Assembly (NCBI GenBank): GCA_017450695.1
Contig: JAFSTA010000164.1
Location: 40,146-104,145, forward strand
Origin: Kiritimatiellia bacterium
GTDB lineage: Bacteria > Verrucomicrobiota > Kiritimatiellia > RFP12 > UBA1067
Length of the DNA stretch: 64,000 nucleotides
Reading direction: 5' to 3'
Part shown: positions 36,060 through 45,478 of the stretch, one piece after another
Layout of the letters: every line of letters begins with the position of its first letter
Position numbering within the stretch: position 1 is the stretch's first letter
The notes under the pieces: model-generated
Databases searched by the model: none
What the model was told of the DNA's origin: nothing
The model's input: only the letters and a program-made list of their open reading frames with translations
Made by a program: the position numbers and the translations under genes

Positions 36060-36989
36060 ATGAAAAAGAATTGGGTTCGTTCGGTGTTGTTTTTCGCGTG
36101 TGTTGGATACGCCTGTTCCACGTTTGTCGCGACGGGGGAAGAGGTGCCGCTCGCGGATCCTTTTATCTTGTGTGCGCAGGATCGGTACTACGCCTACGGG
36201 ACGCACTCGCCTGACGGAATCGCGGTTTACACCTCAGACGATTTGCGCAACTGGAAGGCAGCGGGGCTTGCGCTCTCCAAAGAAGACAGCTACGGGGAAA
36301 AGAACTTTTGGGCACCGGAGGTCTATCGGTACAAGGGAAAGTACTATCTCTTCTACACCGCGAACGAACACATTTGCGTGGCGACGGCGGATCATCCGCT
36401 CGGACCTTTCCGTCAAACCGTGAAAAGACCCATGCTGGACGAGAAGGCGATCGACAATTCCCTGTTCGTGGATGCCGACGGAACGCCTTACCTGTTTTTT
36501 GTCCTCCTTCGCGGGGAGAATGCGGTCTGGATGGCGGAACTGGAACGCGATCTCTCGCGTGTCAAAACCGAAACGCTGCGCTTCTGTACGCATGCGGAGC
36601 AGGCGTGGGAGTTGCAGATGGGAAAGTGCAATGAAGGGCCATTCGTCCTGAAGCACGGCGGTGTCTATCACCTGACCTACTCTGCCAACGATTTCCGATG
36701 CAAGGGATACGGGATCGGGTGTGCGACGGCGAAGAGCTTGATGGGACCTTGGAAGAAACTTCCGGACAATCCGATCCTCACTCGATACGGAGATCGCGTC
36801 GGTGTCGGCCACCATTCGTTCTTTACCGATCGGAACGGCGCATTGCGCGTCGTCTTCCACACGCACAACAGTCCGGAGCAAGTCGCTCCCCGTACCATGC
36901 ATATCGCCGATGCCTACTGGCACAGCGACCGCCTGTGCATCGACCTCTCCCGCGTGATCGACGCACGGGAGGAGCGGAGCAGGGAGTAG
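36060..36989 (+). CDS. Secreted glycoside hydrolase family 43 protein
   Basis: 309 aa from the ATG at 36060 (AAGGGG upstream). Signal region MKKNWVRSVLFFACVGYACSTFVATG. Five-bladed beta-propeller typical of GH43, with catalytic base D33 (PLADPFIL), pKa-tuning D132 (IDNSLFVD) and acid E192 (CNEGPFV). Family members are arabinanases, xylosidases or arabinofuranosidases; the single domain and ADPFIL start suggest an arabinan or xylan side-chain enzyme, but specificity cannot be read. The cysteine in the signal region is not in a clear lipobox. Convergent with the beta-helix gene. Confidence 0.85.
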   Translation: MKKNWVRSVLFFACVGYACSTFVATGEEVPLADPFILCAQDRYYAYGTHSPDGIAVYTSDDLRNWKAAGLALSKEDSYGEKNFWAPEVYRYKGKYYLFYTANEHICVATADHPLGPFRQTVKRPMLDEKAIDNSLFVDADGTPYLFFVLLRGENAVWMAELERDLSRVKTETLRFCTHAEQAWELQMGKCNEGPFVLKHGGVYHLTYSANDFRCKGYGIGCATAKSLMGPWKKLPDNPILTRYGDRVGVGHHSFFTDRNGALRVVFHTHNSPEQVAPRTMHIADAYWHSDRLCIDLSRVIDAREERSRE

Positions 36990-37093
36990 TCGAAAGACAT
37001 CGATGGCTATCGCCTGCAATCGATTGCCCAACCACCGCACTACTCAACCACCTAACCACCCGACCGGCAGCAAGCGAAGGAAATCGCGCCAGT

Positions 37094-39595
37094 TTACCGG
37101 ATGCTCATGATGGAGCCGACTTGGTAGATGCGTTCGGCGCAGCCGATATCGACACCGCGTCCCCAGACGCGCGGGTTGCCGTAAAGGTCGGTCGTGCCCT
37201 CTGTCATCCACGTCTCCACAACGCCCTTGTTGAATTGTGGGGAGTTGGCCGCCGGTGTGACATTGCCGCTCATCATGTCCTCGAAAATCGGAGCCTCGTT
37301 CAGGCAGTGGTTTGCCTCCGTGAAGCGCAACGGCAGGGCGGGCCAGACAAGGCAGTAGGTATAAGGGTTGCTCCCGTCTTCCCGGCACCAGTCGGCGCTG
37401 GTGTCAACCGAACCCTTCACCAGCGGATCCTGGAAGACGCAGTTCACGAAAGAGGCACCCCAGCGGTGGTGGACATTCCCGCTGGCGGTGGAGCTGTTGT
37501 TCGAAACAAAGGTACAGGACGAGACGACTACATCGCTGTACGTGACCAGGACCAACGCGCCTCCGGCGGCATCAACTTTGTTAGCGGTATCGGTTGTGCG
37601 GTTGAACGCGAAGAACGAATTACGGATCGTTCCCGGTGTCTCATTCGCGCTGTTTTCGCGGATGCTGACAGCGCCGCCCTGCCGCAGGGAGGTGTTATTT
37701 GTGAAGACGCAGGAGTCTATCGTGAAATACGCGGCGTGATTCCAGGATGCTCCGATTGCGCCACCGCGAGAGCCTGTTGAATTCCCTACGAAAACGCAGT
37801 TCGAAACTGTACACCGGCTATTGGATGTTTGCGTCCAAAGGAAGATAGCGCCTCCGCCCTGATTATCACTTACCGTATCCGGATCGGTGCTGTTCTCCTC
37901 GAAGCGAGAGTTGAGGAAACTTACATTCGAATCGTTACAAATGCGGGCGACGCCGCCGGAAAGCCGCGAGGTGTTCCGATAGAAGAAACAGTTGTCACAG
38001 CGGGCTGTTGTAAGGTTGACCTGATCCAGGCAGGAACCCAGCGCAGCCAGATTGTTTGAAAAGACACATGAATTCATGGACAGCTGGGTACCGTTTTCCT
38101 GCAAGCGGATTGCTCCGCGCGAGTTGCTAGAGTCAGAGAGGGGCTGACTCTCGTTTCCGGAGAGTTCACACTGGTCCAGCGTAACGGATACCTTTCCCTG
38201 AACCTGTAGCGCGCTGCCGTAAAGCGCAATGTTGCCTCGGAATTTCGCACCGGAGAAGACAAGCGGTTTCTTGCTGTTCCGGAAACGAGCCGCGCCGCCG
38301 CAGTCAAGCGAACGGTTCGCGATAAACGTCGTGTTGGAGCAGTAAAGCTCGCTGTCGGCATTGCTTGCCTCGAATGCGGAACTATACGTCGCAAAGTTGT
38401 TGGTGAAGGTGCATCCCACCATCGTCAGCGTACCTGCGCCAAGTGTGACCGCGCCACGCCCACTCATCGCCGGCGCGTTCGTGACGGCTCGGTTGTCGGC
38501 GAAAAGACAGTTTTCAATCCGTACCAGATTCTTGTCTCCGGGACTGACTAAAATTGCCGAACCGTAAGAATCGTTCCGGGTTTCGGAGACCAGGGTGTTG
38601 TTGGAAAAGACGCAGTCGGTGATGAGGGCAGGTGTCGTGGTGGAGGTTGAACCGATATTGACGGTCGCCCAGCAGTCGGTCGCGCAGTTCCCGCTAATGA
38701 TGCAGTTGGTCATGGTGAATGTCCCGTACATGGCGGCGGCGACGGAGGAATGCCCTACCGTCCAAAGACGGTTGTCCAGCAGCTTGCATCCCTCCATGTA
38801 CTTCACCCGGTGGACGCCAGCGCAGAAACTCGCGAGGTTTGAGGAGATGGTACAGTCGATCAATCTCCCCATGGGACTTGAGCCGTTTTGAGGTTCTCCA
38901 TAGACGCCCGCAGCACCGCTGTCGGGCGAATTGGTCGCCACATTGCCGGTGATCAGGCAGTTGATTGCCGTGGCGTTTGCCTGTGCCATCCGGATTCCCG
39001 CGCCCCTGTACAGGGCTGTGTTGTTTTTCACGGTAGAATCGATCAGCAGTCCGTTGTTGTAGATACAGACGGCACCTCCACGCTCGGCTTGTTCGCCGCT
39101 GGTATAGGGGTTGTGGCAACCGGTAATGACACAGTTGGAGACGACACTGAGGTAATTGCCAGAGTCGTTCCCCAGTCGGATCGAACCGTTGCAACTGTTG
39201 CGGAGGTATCCGTTGGTGAAGGTAATGCCCGACACCTCCACGTTATAGGCGAGGCGCAGAAGCTCGCGATCACCGGGACCGACGAGAATCACATCGTCCG
39301 GATTTCCCGTCTCGCTCCGGATGATGTCCTTTGTGCCGTCGGTCTTCGCGCCCGCGCACCCCATCGCGTCGGAAAGCTCGTAGGTGCCGGACGCGATGAC
39401 AACCTCGTCGGCGGCATTGTTGTTATGCACCCTGCTGACGGCTGTGTTGACGCTGGAATAGACGGCGGTCCACGCGCGCCCCGACGGATCGACACCCGTC
39501 GGATGCACATAGTACGTGCCGGAATGCACAAACAGGGGAGAAAGCCCCGCCGCGAGCGAGAGAATCACACAGAATCTAGACTGGCTAACCTTCAT
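37094..39595 (-). CDS. Secreted right-handed beta-helix (pectate-lyase-like) protein
   Basis: 833 aa with signal peptide (MKVSQSRFCVILSLAAGLSPLFVHS). Starts with the cell-surface pattern TYYVHPTGVDPSG, then about twenty coils of parallel beta-helix marked by repeated N-C-x-F/I-x-x-N units (TMTNCIISGN, VSNCVFVGNSTG, IDSCVFTNNT). Ends in NPRVWGRGVDIGCAE, the typical tail of choice-of-anchor Q beta-helix proteins. Cysteine recurs at the helix turns. Likely an adhesin or polysaccharide-binding/lyase protein; no lyase active site is identifiable. TTGACT-16-TAAAGT promoter and GAGGAG ribosome site upstream. Confidence 0.8.
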   Translation of the reverse strand: MKVSQSRFCVILSLAAGLSPLFVHSGTYYVHPTGVDPSGRAWTAVYSSVNTAVSRVHNNNAADEVVIASGTYELSDAMGCAGAKTDGTKDIIRSETGNPDDVILVGPGDRELLRLAYNVEVSGITFTNGYLRNSCNGSIRLGNDSGNYLSVVSNCVITGCHNPYTSGEQAERGGAVCIYNNGLLIDSTVKNNTALYRGAGIRMAQANATAINCLITGNVATNSPDSGAAGVYGEPQNGSSPMGRLIDCTISSNLASFCAGVHRVKYMEGCKLLDNRLWTVGHSSVAAAMYGTFTMTNCIISGNCATDCWATVNIGSTSTTTPALITDCVFSNNTLVSETRNDSYGSAILVSPGDKNLVRIENCLFADNRAVTNAPAMSGRGAVTLGAGTLTMVGCTFTNNFATYSSAFEASNADSELYCSNTTFIANRSLDCGGAARFRNSKKPLVFSGAKFRGNIALYGSALQVQGKVSVTLDQCELSGNESQPLSDSSNSRGAIRLQENGTQLSMNSCVFSNNLAALGSCLDQVNLTTARCDNCFFYRNTSRLSGGVARICNDSNVSFLNSRFEENSTDPDTVSDNQGGGAIFLWTQTSNSRCTVSNCVFVGNSTGSRGGAIGASWNHAAYFTIDSCVFTNNTSLRQGGAVSIRENSANETPGTIRNSFFAFNRTTDTANKVDAAGGALVLVTYSDVVVSSCTFVSNNSSTASGNVHHRWGASFVNCVFQDPLVKGSVDTSADWCREDGSNPYTYCLVWPALPLRFTEANHCLNEAPIFEDMMSGNVTPAANSPQFNKGVVETWMTEGTTDLYGNPRVWGRGVDIGCAERIYQVGSIMSIR

Positions 39596-39683
39596 ATTGC
39601 AAACTCCTCATACTACCCACCGCCTGTCGCATGGTCATCCAAAATCCTTGCCTGCGACGGCGTAAGTCAAACACACGCCAATC

Positions 39684-39711
39684 ACTTTACCCGTTTCCAA
39701 GGAAAAGTCAA
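39684..39711 (-). promoter_or_regulatory. Promoter of the beta-helix gene
   Basis: Minus strand TTGACT (39711-39706), 16-bp spacer, TAAAGT (39689-39684). Predicted leader of about 80 nt. Confidence 0.6.
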
Positions 39712-39780
39712 TCAAAAAGCGGAGGTGTGTCGGTGGGAGGAGGCTAGCGAATCGCCCGCCCCGCGCCGTGTCCGGCGCGG

Positions 39781-39874
39781 CGCAGAACCCGCGCACGTGC
39801 GAGCGGCGCAAACAGTGAAACACCAGACGGCGCACAGATTACCGCGCAGAACCCGCGCACGTGCGAGCGGCGCA
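39781..39874. repeat. 30-bp direct repeat pair with GCACGTGC core
   Basis: Identical 30-bp copies at 39781-39810 and 39845-39874, 64 bp apart start to start, each beginning CGCAGAACCCGCG and containing the palindrome GCACGTGC. The second copy runs into another CGCAGAACCC. Confidence 0.85.
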
Positions 39875-39901
39875 GAACCCCTCCCCGCACCCGTTTGCCG
39901 C

Positions 39902-41812
39902 CTACTCCGACACGCGGAAGATGGCAGGTTCGAAGGGTTTCCAGGTTGACGTAATCCGGTTGCCGTCCAGTTTGGCGGCGGGGCCGAAATCGGTCGTGAG
40001 TTTCGAGAACGGTGCGGAGAGCGTGATGGTTGCGGTCGTCTCTTTGTCCGAGGCGTTGACCGCCAGCACGTAGGCGGTTCCGTTGAGTTTCCAGGTTCGG
40101 ACGGCGAACTCTTCGCCTGCTTCGTGTTCCGCTTGCGGCGCGGTCTCGCCGGAGAGCATCACCTGCTCGTAGCGCTTGATTTCGCGAGCCATTTCGCAGA
40201 CCATCGGCCATGTTTTCTCGAACGGATCGTGCGCCGTTTTCTTGTGGATGTCGAACCAAGAGTAAAAGATCAAGCCGTTCGCGCCGCCCGCGATGCACTG
40301 CCAGGCCATCGACCGAAGTTCGAAGAGGGTGGGGAACCGCTGTTTCTTCGCCTCTTCGCCCTTTTTGTAAACAGCCCAGTCCATCGCTTGCGGAACCATC
40401 CAGATCGGCTTTTCGCCGAACGTCCTGTCCGCAATCTGCCGGATCTTCTTCAGCATATTTCCGAGAAACGCGCCCGGCACGGGATAGTGGTCGATGCCCA
40501 GCACGTCGCAGGTCTGCTGGTAGCCCTGCGGATCTTGATAGAGAACCACCCAGGTCGGATGATCCACATCATTCTGTTCCATGAATGCCTGATGCGCCTC
40601 CATCCGGGGGCGGAACGGGTGGAGCGGCAGCTCGTCGTTCATGTACCAGCCTAACAACGCGGGATGCTCGCGGAACGCCACGACCTTCTTTCCGATGTAG
40701 GGCAGTTCTTCCTCTTCCGTCTTGACTCTCGGCCAGCTGGATCCGGCGTACACGTCTTTCACCGAGTAGATGACATGGATGTCCTTCTCGTGAAGCCAGT
40801 CCATCTGTTCCCGCGTCGCTTCCGCGTAAGGCATGATACAGTTGAAAGGCCCTTGCGCGAACACTTCGAGCTCATCCTTTTTGATCCCGCCCCAGTACAT
40901 TCCGAGCGGGAAGAACGGCTTGCCTTCCACAAGCAACCGGTTGTCGGTTGTGAAATCGATCTTGCGTTTCGGTTTCGCGGTGACTCTCGTCAGCGTGTTG
41001 GTCGCCGCGCCGATTTCCTGTCCAGATTCGTTGTCGCGCAAGGTGAACGATAGGCTGTATTTTCCCGTCGGCAGCTTCGAGGAGTCGATTTCGCAAAACG
41101 CCTCTTGGGGAGTGATGCGGGCGGGTGTCTTCTCCAGCACGGTCTTTCCGTTCTCGTCCACAAGCCGGAAGGTGCCGCTTCGATTCGAGCGGAGGCTTTT
41201 TCTCAACGCGGCGTGTACGCGGATGGTCTCGCCCGCATAGACGTTGCGATATCCGGAACAGACCAGAGCCGCGACAGACGGAGGGAAGTACTCATCCACC
41301 GTCACATCGTCAAAGTGGATCTCGCCGACGCAGTTGTGGTCGGCGAAAACCGAAACATGGACTTTCGCTGCCTTCTCGGGCAGTTCTTCCGTCATCCCCT
41401 CCAGTAGTTTCCACTCGCCCTTCGTGGATGGAAAACTGAATCCGCTGTATCCGCCGCCCAGCCACTTTCCATTCGCGTCGCGCCACTCCACGCAGATACG
41501 CGCCGACTGCGAACCGCCCGTCACCTTGTCAAACTTGACCCAGGCGGAATACTTGTAACTGTGAAGCGGCTTCGCGGGAATATTCTGCGAGAAGAGCAGA
41601 TACAGCTTGGGGTTGTCATTCGTCCACACGACACCGCGACTCCCGTTGCGCCCCACACCGTCTTTGACGGCAAAGACGCGGCGGTCTCCGTACCACCCGA
41701 CAGGATTTCCGTTCCCATCCTTTTCCTCAAAGTTCGGATTCCGCACCAGGTTCTCTCCCGTGGCGAGATGGACGGCTACGGCACAAAACAACATCCCCAA
41801 CAAACGTTTCAT
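39902..41812 (-). CDS. Secreted CBM + TIM-barrel glycoside hydrolase-like protein
   Basis: 636 aa; signal peptide MKRLLGMLFCAVAVHLATG. Residues about 20-165 are a CBM4/9-like jelly roll (NLVRNPNFEE..GNPVGWYG, FDDVTVDEY). Residues about 170-275 form an immunoglobulin-like domain. From about 285 a clan GH-A-like TIM barrel starts at LLVEGKPFFPLGMYWGG, with the likely acid/base in WYMNDE394 and later ANGLIFYSWFD. A C-terminal beta domain follows. Substrate unknown; the NDE motif and strand pattern recall GH2/GH5-type retaining enzymes. Has a near-consensus TTGACA-17-TAAAAT promoter, the strongest seen in this window, and GGAGGAG before the ATG. Confidence 0.78.
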   Translation of the reverse strand: MKRLLGMLFCAVAVHLATGENLVRNPNFEEKDGNGNPVGWYGDRRVFAVKDGVGRNGSRGVVWTNDNPKLYLLFSQNIPAKPLHSYKYSAWVKFDKVTGGSQSARICVEWRDANGKWLGGGYSGFSFPSTKGEWKLLEGMTEELPEKAAKVHVSVFADHNCVGEIHFDDVTVDEYFPPSVAALVCSGYRNVYAGETIRVHAALRKSLRSNRSGTFRLVDENGKTVLEKTPARITPQEAFCEIDSSKLPTGKYSLSFTLRDNESGQEIGAATNTLTRVTAKPKRKIDFTTDNRLLVEGKPFFPLGMYWGGIKKDELEVFAQGPFNCIMPYAEATREQMDWLHEKDIHVIYSVKDVYAGSSWPRVKTEEEELPYIGKKVVAFREHPALLGWYMNDELPLHPFRPRMEAHQAFMEQNDVDHPTWVVLYQDPQGYQQTCDVLGIDHYPVPGAFLGNMLKKIRQIADRTFGEKPIWMVPQAMDWAVYKKGEEAKKQRFPTLFELRSMAWQCIAGGANGLIFYSWFDIHKKTAHDPFEKTWPMVCEMAREIKRYEQVMLSGETAPQAEHEAGEEFAVRTWKLNGTAYVLAVNASDKETTATITLSAPFSKLTTDFGPAAKLDGNRITSTWKPFEPAIFRVSE

Positions 41813-41847
41813 TTGATCTCCTCCGATTTCAGAACAAAAACAATTCC

Positions 41848-41876
41848 ATTTTAGAAGCGGGTATCCCCCCTGTCAA
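41848..41876 (-). promoter_or_regulatory. Near-consensus promoter of the glycoside hydrolase gene
   Basis: Minus strand TTGACA (41876-41871), 17-bp spacer, TAAAAT (41853-41848), about 30 bp before the start codon. Confidence 0.75.
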
Positions 41877-42023
41877 TAGCGAAAGGAGGGGAGGAGGAGG
41901 GCGGCTGACGCCGCCAGCTGAGAGGCGAGGCTGACAAGCCAGTTCAGGAGTTTTGCAGGGGTACGTTCCGTCGCCCCCGTTCTGCCAGGTGCCGCCCCGT
42001 CCCTTTCAGCCGTGGTTTTTGGG

Positions 42024-42052
42024 TTGAACGGGTTGCTTTGATTTGCTATAGT
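42024..42052 (+). promoter_or_regulatory. accD operon promoter
   Basis: TTGAAC (42024-42029), 17-bp spacer, TGC-TATAGT (42047-42052). Followed by TAAGGAG and the accD ATG at 42098. Confidence 0.7.
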
Positions 42053-42097
42053 AACCGCCGTCGTTTGACGATGGTTTCTTGTTTAAGGAGTCAAAGT

Positions 42098-42928
42098 ATG
42101 GCATGGTTTGAAAAAGCGTCGGAGGCGCCGTTGCGTGTACCGACTGAAGCGTTGTGGACAGTTTGTCCGCATTGCAAGGCCTACATCGCGAAAGAGGAAT
42201 GGAAGGCTGCGCAGAAGGTTTGCCCGAGGTGCAACTATCACGGGCGCATGACCGCGCAGGAGCGGATCGCTCTGCTTGCGGATGCGGGAACATTCCAGGA
42301 AATCAACGAGGCTGTCACGGCGAGTGACCCGTTGCGCTTTGAAGACGCGAGCGGGAAGTATGTTGACAAGGTCGCGAAGGCGAAAGCCAAGACGAAGGAG
42401 ACGGAGTCGGTCACGACGGGACGCGCGGAAATCGAGAAGCATCCCGTGGTTTTGGCCGTGATGGATTTTGCCTTCCTGGGCGGCAGCTTGGGGAGCGGTT
42501 GCGGTGAGCGTATCGCCCGTGCCGCAGAGACGGCCGTGAAGGAACGCCGTCCGTTCATCATCGTCTCCTGCTCTGGCGGGGCGCGGATGCACGAGGGCAT
42601 CATCTCCCTGATGCAAATGGCGAAGACCAGTGCGGCGATCGCGCGGGTCAAGGCCGCCGGGATCCCGTACCTCTCCGTGTTGACCGATCCGACGACAGGC
42701 GGTGTTTCCGCCAGCTACGCGATGTTGGGCGACCTGAACATTGCCGAGCCGAAGATCATGATCGGCTTCGCCGGACGCCGCGTGATTGAAAACACGATCA
42801 AGCAGAAACTGCCTGATGATTTCCAAACCGCCGAGTTCACGTTGCAGCACGGTTTTGTCGATGCGATCGTGGAACGGAAAAACCTGAAGGCGTTTCTCGC
42901 CAAGACACTTGTTTACGCGGGGTTCTGA
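42098..42928 (+). CDS. accD: Acetyl-CoA carboxylase carboxyltransferase beta subunit
   Basis: Transfers CO2 from carboxybiotin to acetyl-CoA together with AccA, the first step of fatty-acid synthesis. 276 aa from the ATG at 42098 (AAGGAG 8 bp upstream). Zinc ribbon C23-PH-C26 and C42-PR-C45, then the crotonase-like core with SCSGGARMHEG and DPTTGGVSASYAM. First gene of accD-accA-rnc-rnhB. accA starts 4 bp after the stop. Confidence 0.96.
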   Translation: MAWFEKASEAPLRVPTEALWTVCPHCKAYIAKEEWKAAQKVCPRCNYHGRMTAQERIALLADAGTFQEINEAVTASDPLRFEDASGKYVDKVAKAKAKTKETESVTTGRAEIEKHPVVLAVMDFAFLGGSLGSGCGERIARAAETAVKERRPFIIVSCSGGARMHEGIISLMQMAKTSAAIARVKAAGIPYLSVLTDPTTGGVSASYAMLGDLNIAEPKIMIGFAGRRVIENTIKQKLPDDFQTAEFTLQHGFVDAIVERKNLKAFLAKTLVYAGF

Positions 42929-42932
42929 GACT

Positions 42933-43754
42933 ATGGCTACGAAGAAAACTGGTTCGAAGGCGACGGCGTGGGAGTCTGTGCAGCTGGCACGGAATCCGGG
43001 ACGCCCGAATATCTACGAGTACATCGAGAACGTCTGTTCCGACTTCACCGAGTTGCACGGCGACCGCCTGTTCGGGGATGACCGTGGAATGATCGGCGGC
43101 TTCGCGACGATCGGCGGCAAGAAGGTGATGCTGATCGGGCACCACAAGGGGAAGAGCGTGGAGGAAAACGTCGAGGCGAATTTCGGCATGGCGTCCCCGG
43201 AAGGCTACCGCAAGGCGAAACGGTTGATGACGCTCGCCGCGAAGTTCCATCTTCCTGTCGTTTCGTTCGTCGATACGCCGGGCGCCTATCCCGGTGCCGA
43301 GGCGGAAGCGCGCGGTCAGGCAGAGGCGATTGCGCACAACCTGGAGTTCATGTCCACGCTGAAGACCCCGATCGTGGTCGTGGTCGTCGGGGAAGGCGGC
43401 AGCGGTGGCGCGATCGGGATCGCCGTGGGAGACAAGATCCTGATGCTGGAGAACGCCGTGTATTCCGTCGTTTCTCCCGAAGGATGCGCGTCGATTCTCT
43501 GGCGCGACGGGAAGAAAGCTCCCGACGCGGCGGCAGCTCTGAAGATCACGTCGGATTCCCTGCTGAAATTAGGGGTGGTCGATGGCGTGATCCCGGAACC
43601 CGCGGGCGGTGCGCACAAGAACATCAAAGCCACCGCGCTCGCCGTGAAAAAGGCGATTGTTTCAGCCTTGGACGAGCTGGCGAAAGTCAAGCTGGACGAT
43701 CTGGTCGAGCGGCGGTACGCGAAGTTCCGCGCGATGGGCAACTATTTTGATTGA
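42933..43754 (+). CDS. accA: Acetyl-CoA carboxylase carboxyltransferase alpha subunit
   Basis: Partner of AccD. 273 aa, shorter than E. coli AccA (319) because the N-terminal helical extension is reduced. I chose ATG at 42933 (MATKKTGSKATAWESVQLARNP), where the conserved AWE.VQLARNP.RP begins soon after. Core motifs: FVDTPGAYPG, GEGGSGGAIG and VVSPEGCASILWRD. The ribosome site is weak, so translation is probably coupled to accD, 4 bp upstream. Confidence 0.96.
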   Translation: MATKKTGSKATAWESVQLARNPGRPNIYEYIENVCSDFTELHGDRLFGDDRGMIGGFATIGGKKVMLIGHHKGKSVEENVEANFGMASPEGYRKAKRLMTLAAKFHLPVVSFVDTPGAYPGAEAEARGQAEAIAHNLEFMSTLKTPIVVVVVGEGGSGGAIGIAVGDKILMLENAVYSVVSPEGCASILWRDGKKAPDAAAALKITSDSLLKLGVVDGVIPEPAGGAHKNIKATALAVKKAIVSALDELAKVKLDDLVERRYAKFRAMGNYFD

Positions 43755-43759
43755 TCGCC

Positions 43760-44503
43760 ATGCGGCAGGTTCCGTCCCATCTGATCAACGAACTCGAATC
43801 CGCGCTCGGATACGAGTTCGTTGATTCTTCTTTTTTGCAGGTCGCCTTGACGACACCGTCGTACAAATCCGATCGACCGCGTGAAAGGAATGTACAGGAT
43901 AATCAGCGGCTGGAGTTTCTGGGCGATGCCGTGTTCGGTCTGCTGGCGACCGAACAGCTCTTCGACAATCACCGTACGGATGACGAAGGCAGCCTGACTG
44001 CCCGGCGCACGCACCTGGTGAGCGGTGTCGCATTGGCTCGCCTGGCGCACAAGATCCACCTGGGCGAGTATCTCATTCTCGGAAACGGGGAAGAGAAGTC
44101 GGGAGGACGGACGCGGGACAAATTCCTTGCGGATGCGATGGAGGCCGTCTTCGGCGCCGCGTGGTGCGATGGCGGACTGGAAGCCGTGCGCCGCATCTAC
44201 CGCCATCTCCACGTGGGCGAGGAATCCACCTCGATGAACGAAGTGCTGCTGGAAAACCCGAAAGGGGAGTTGCAGAAGTTTTGCCAGCGCCGCCATTGGG
44301 CGAACCCGGTTTACGAACTGCTCGATTGCAGTGGTCCGTCCCATGCGCCGACCTTTCTCGTGCGTGTCCAGATCCAATCCGGGAAGGAAGCGGAAGGGAC
44401 GGGGAAGAGCAAACATCTGGCGGAGTCGTTCGCGGCGCAGAATCTGGTGCGGCAGCTGATTTCCTGTGGCGAGCTTTCCCTGGACGGAGAACGCCACGGA
44501 TGA
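43760..44503 (+). CDS. rnc: Ribonuclease III
   Basis: Cuts double-stranded RNA, including rRNA precursors. 247 aa from the ATG at 43760, 5 bp after accA. Nuclease domain: signature RLEFLGDAVFGLL with metal-binding E and D, and second site DKFLADAMEAVFGA. C-terminal dsRNA-binding domain (about 170-240): NPKGELQKFCQ..., ending GKSKHLAESFAAQNLV. Its stop overlaps the rnhB start (ATGA). Confidence 0.95.
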   Translation: MRQVPSHLINELESALGYEFVDSSFLQVALTTPSYKSDRPRERNVQDNQRLEFLGDAVFGLLATEQLFDNHRTDDEGSLTARRTHLVSGVALARLAHKIHLGEYLILGNGEEKSGGRTRDKFLADAMEAVFGAAWCDGGLEAVRRIYRHLHVGEESTSMNEVLLENPKGELQKFCQRRHWANPVYELLDCSGPSHAPTFLVRVQIQSGKEAEGTGKSKHLAESFAAQNLVRQLISCGELSLDGERHG

Positions 44504-45159
44504 AAACGAGTACGTTGGCTTTCGAGACTGCTCACTGGGACGAGACTCCCTCCGTCATTCTGGCTGGAGTCGATGAGGCAGGACGCGGATGTTTGGCGGG
44601 CCCTGTCTATGCGGGCGCGGTTTCGATGCCGCGAAACGTCGCCGAACGGTTCTACGCGGGCGAGCTGGCGGGGTTGACCGACTCGAAACAGTTGTCAGAA
44701 CCCCAACGCGAAGAGTATTTTCGAAAAATCACCGAACACCCGGAGATCGCTTTCGCCACCGGTGTTTGCACGGCGGCGGAGATCGACCACCTCAACATTC
44801 TTGCCGCCACGCATCTGGCGATGCGACGGGCGTTGGAGGCGCTGTCCGTGCCGGTCGGTTTTGCGTTGGTTGACGGGTTGCCCGTGCAGGGGTTGCCCGT
44901 TCCGTCGCAGGCGATTGTCAAAGGCGATTCCAAGAGTTTTCTCATCGCTGCCGCCAGTGTCGTCGCCAAGGTTTCGCGGGATCATTACATGACCGAGTTG
45001 GCCAAGCTCTATCCGCAATACGGATTCGAGATCCACAAGGGCTACGGGACCACGATGCACATGGAAGCCCTTTTCCGCTACGGTGCCACCCCCGAACACC
45101 GCCATACCTTTCGTCCCGTTCGGGATGTCGAAGAAAGTCTGCCCGGGTTGTTTTCGTAG
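44500..45159 (+). CDS. rnhB: Ribonuclease HII
   Basis: Removes ribonucleotides from DNA and RNA primers. 219 aa. GVDEAGRGCLAGPV carries the DEAGRG metal site; later LVDGLP (third Asp) and VKGDSKSFLIAAASVVAKVSRD are family signatures, ending with HKGYGT and RRTF-like RHTFRPV. I chose ATG at 44500, which overlaps the rnc stop; the 30-residue stretch before the motif is a little longer than usual. Last gene of the accD operon. Confidence 0.95.
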   Translation: MKTSTLAFETAHWDETPSVILAGVDEAGRGCLAGPVYAGAVSMPRNVAERFYAGELAGLTDSKQLSEPQREEYFRKITEHPEIAFATGVCTAAEIDHLNILAATHLAMRRALEALSVPVGFALVDGLPVQGLPVPSQAIVKGDSKSFLIAAASVVAKVSRDHYMTELAKLYPQYGFEIHKGYGTTMHMEALFRYGATPEHRHTFRPVRDVEESLPGLFS

Positions 45160-45478
45160 GTGCTAGCCTCTCTCGTGTCTTTCGTGGCGCACGACACAAG
45201 GGATGAGGCGTGCGTGTGCGGAGACGCGACACGCAGCCGTCAGTTCCAGTTCTCCCCCTAGCCGTGTGTCTCTGCGTGCGGAAGTGCTTTCGTTTCTCAG
45301 CTGCCGCTCGGAACTCAGAATTGAGAACTCGGAACTGGCAGCGTCAGCAGCCGCCTCCTCTTTTTCACTTCTGAATTGACAAACGGCTCGTAAGAGAGCA
45401 AGATATTGCCTCCTTTTGAACGTTAACGGTGCGGATGTTCCGTATCAGCGTTCACGGAATAGGAGCATGGATTAGGTT
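45160..45478. other. Spacer rnhB-serC with short direct repeats
   Basis: 319 bp without a gene. Contains TCGTGTCTTTCGTGG near 45175, GAGACGCGACACGC near 45220, and a GAACTCAGAATTGAGAACT word repeat at about 45308-45335. The serC promoter is at its end. Confidence 0.6.
45376..45404 (+). promoter_or_regulatory. Possible serC promoter
   Basis: TTGACA (45376-45381), 17-bp spacer, weak -10 CAAGAT (45399-45404). Confidence 0.45.

Larger units (their letters stand above)
39596..39901. other. Spacer between beta-helix and glycoside hydrolase genes
   Basis: 306 bp without a gene. Holds the beta-helix promoter (39684-39711) and two 30-bp direct repeats (39781-39810, 39845-39874), with a third partial copy from about 39871. 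Confidence 0.7.
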
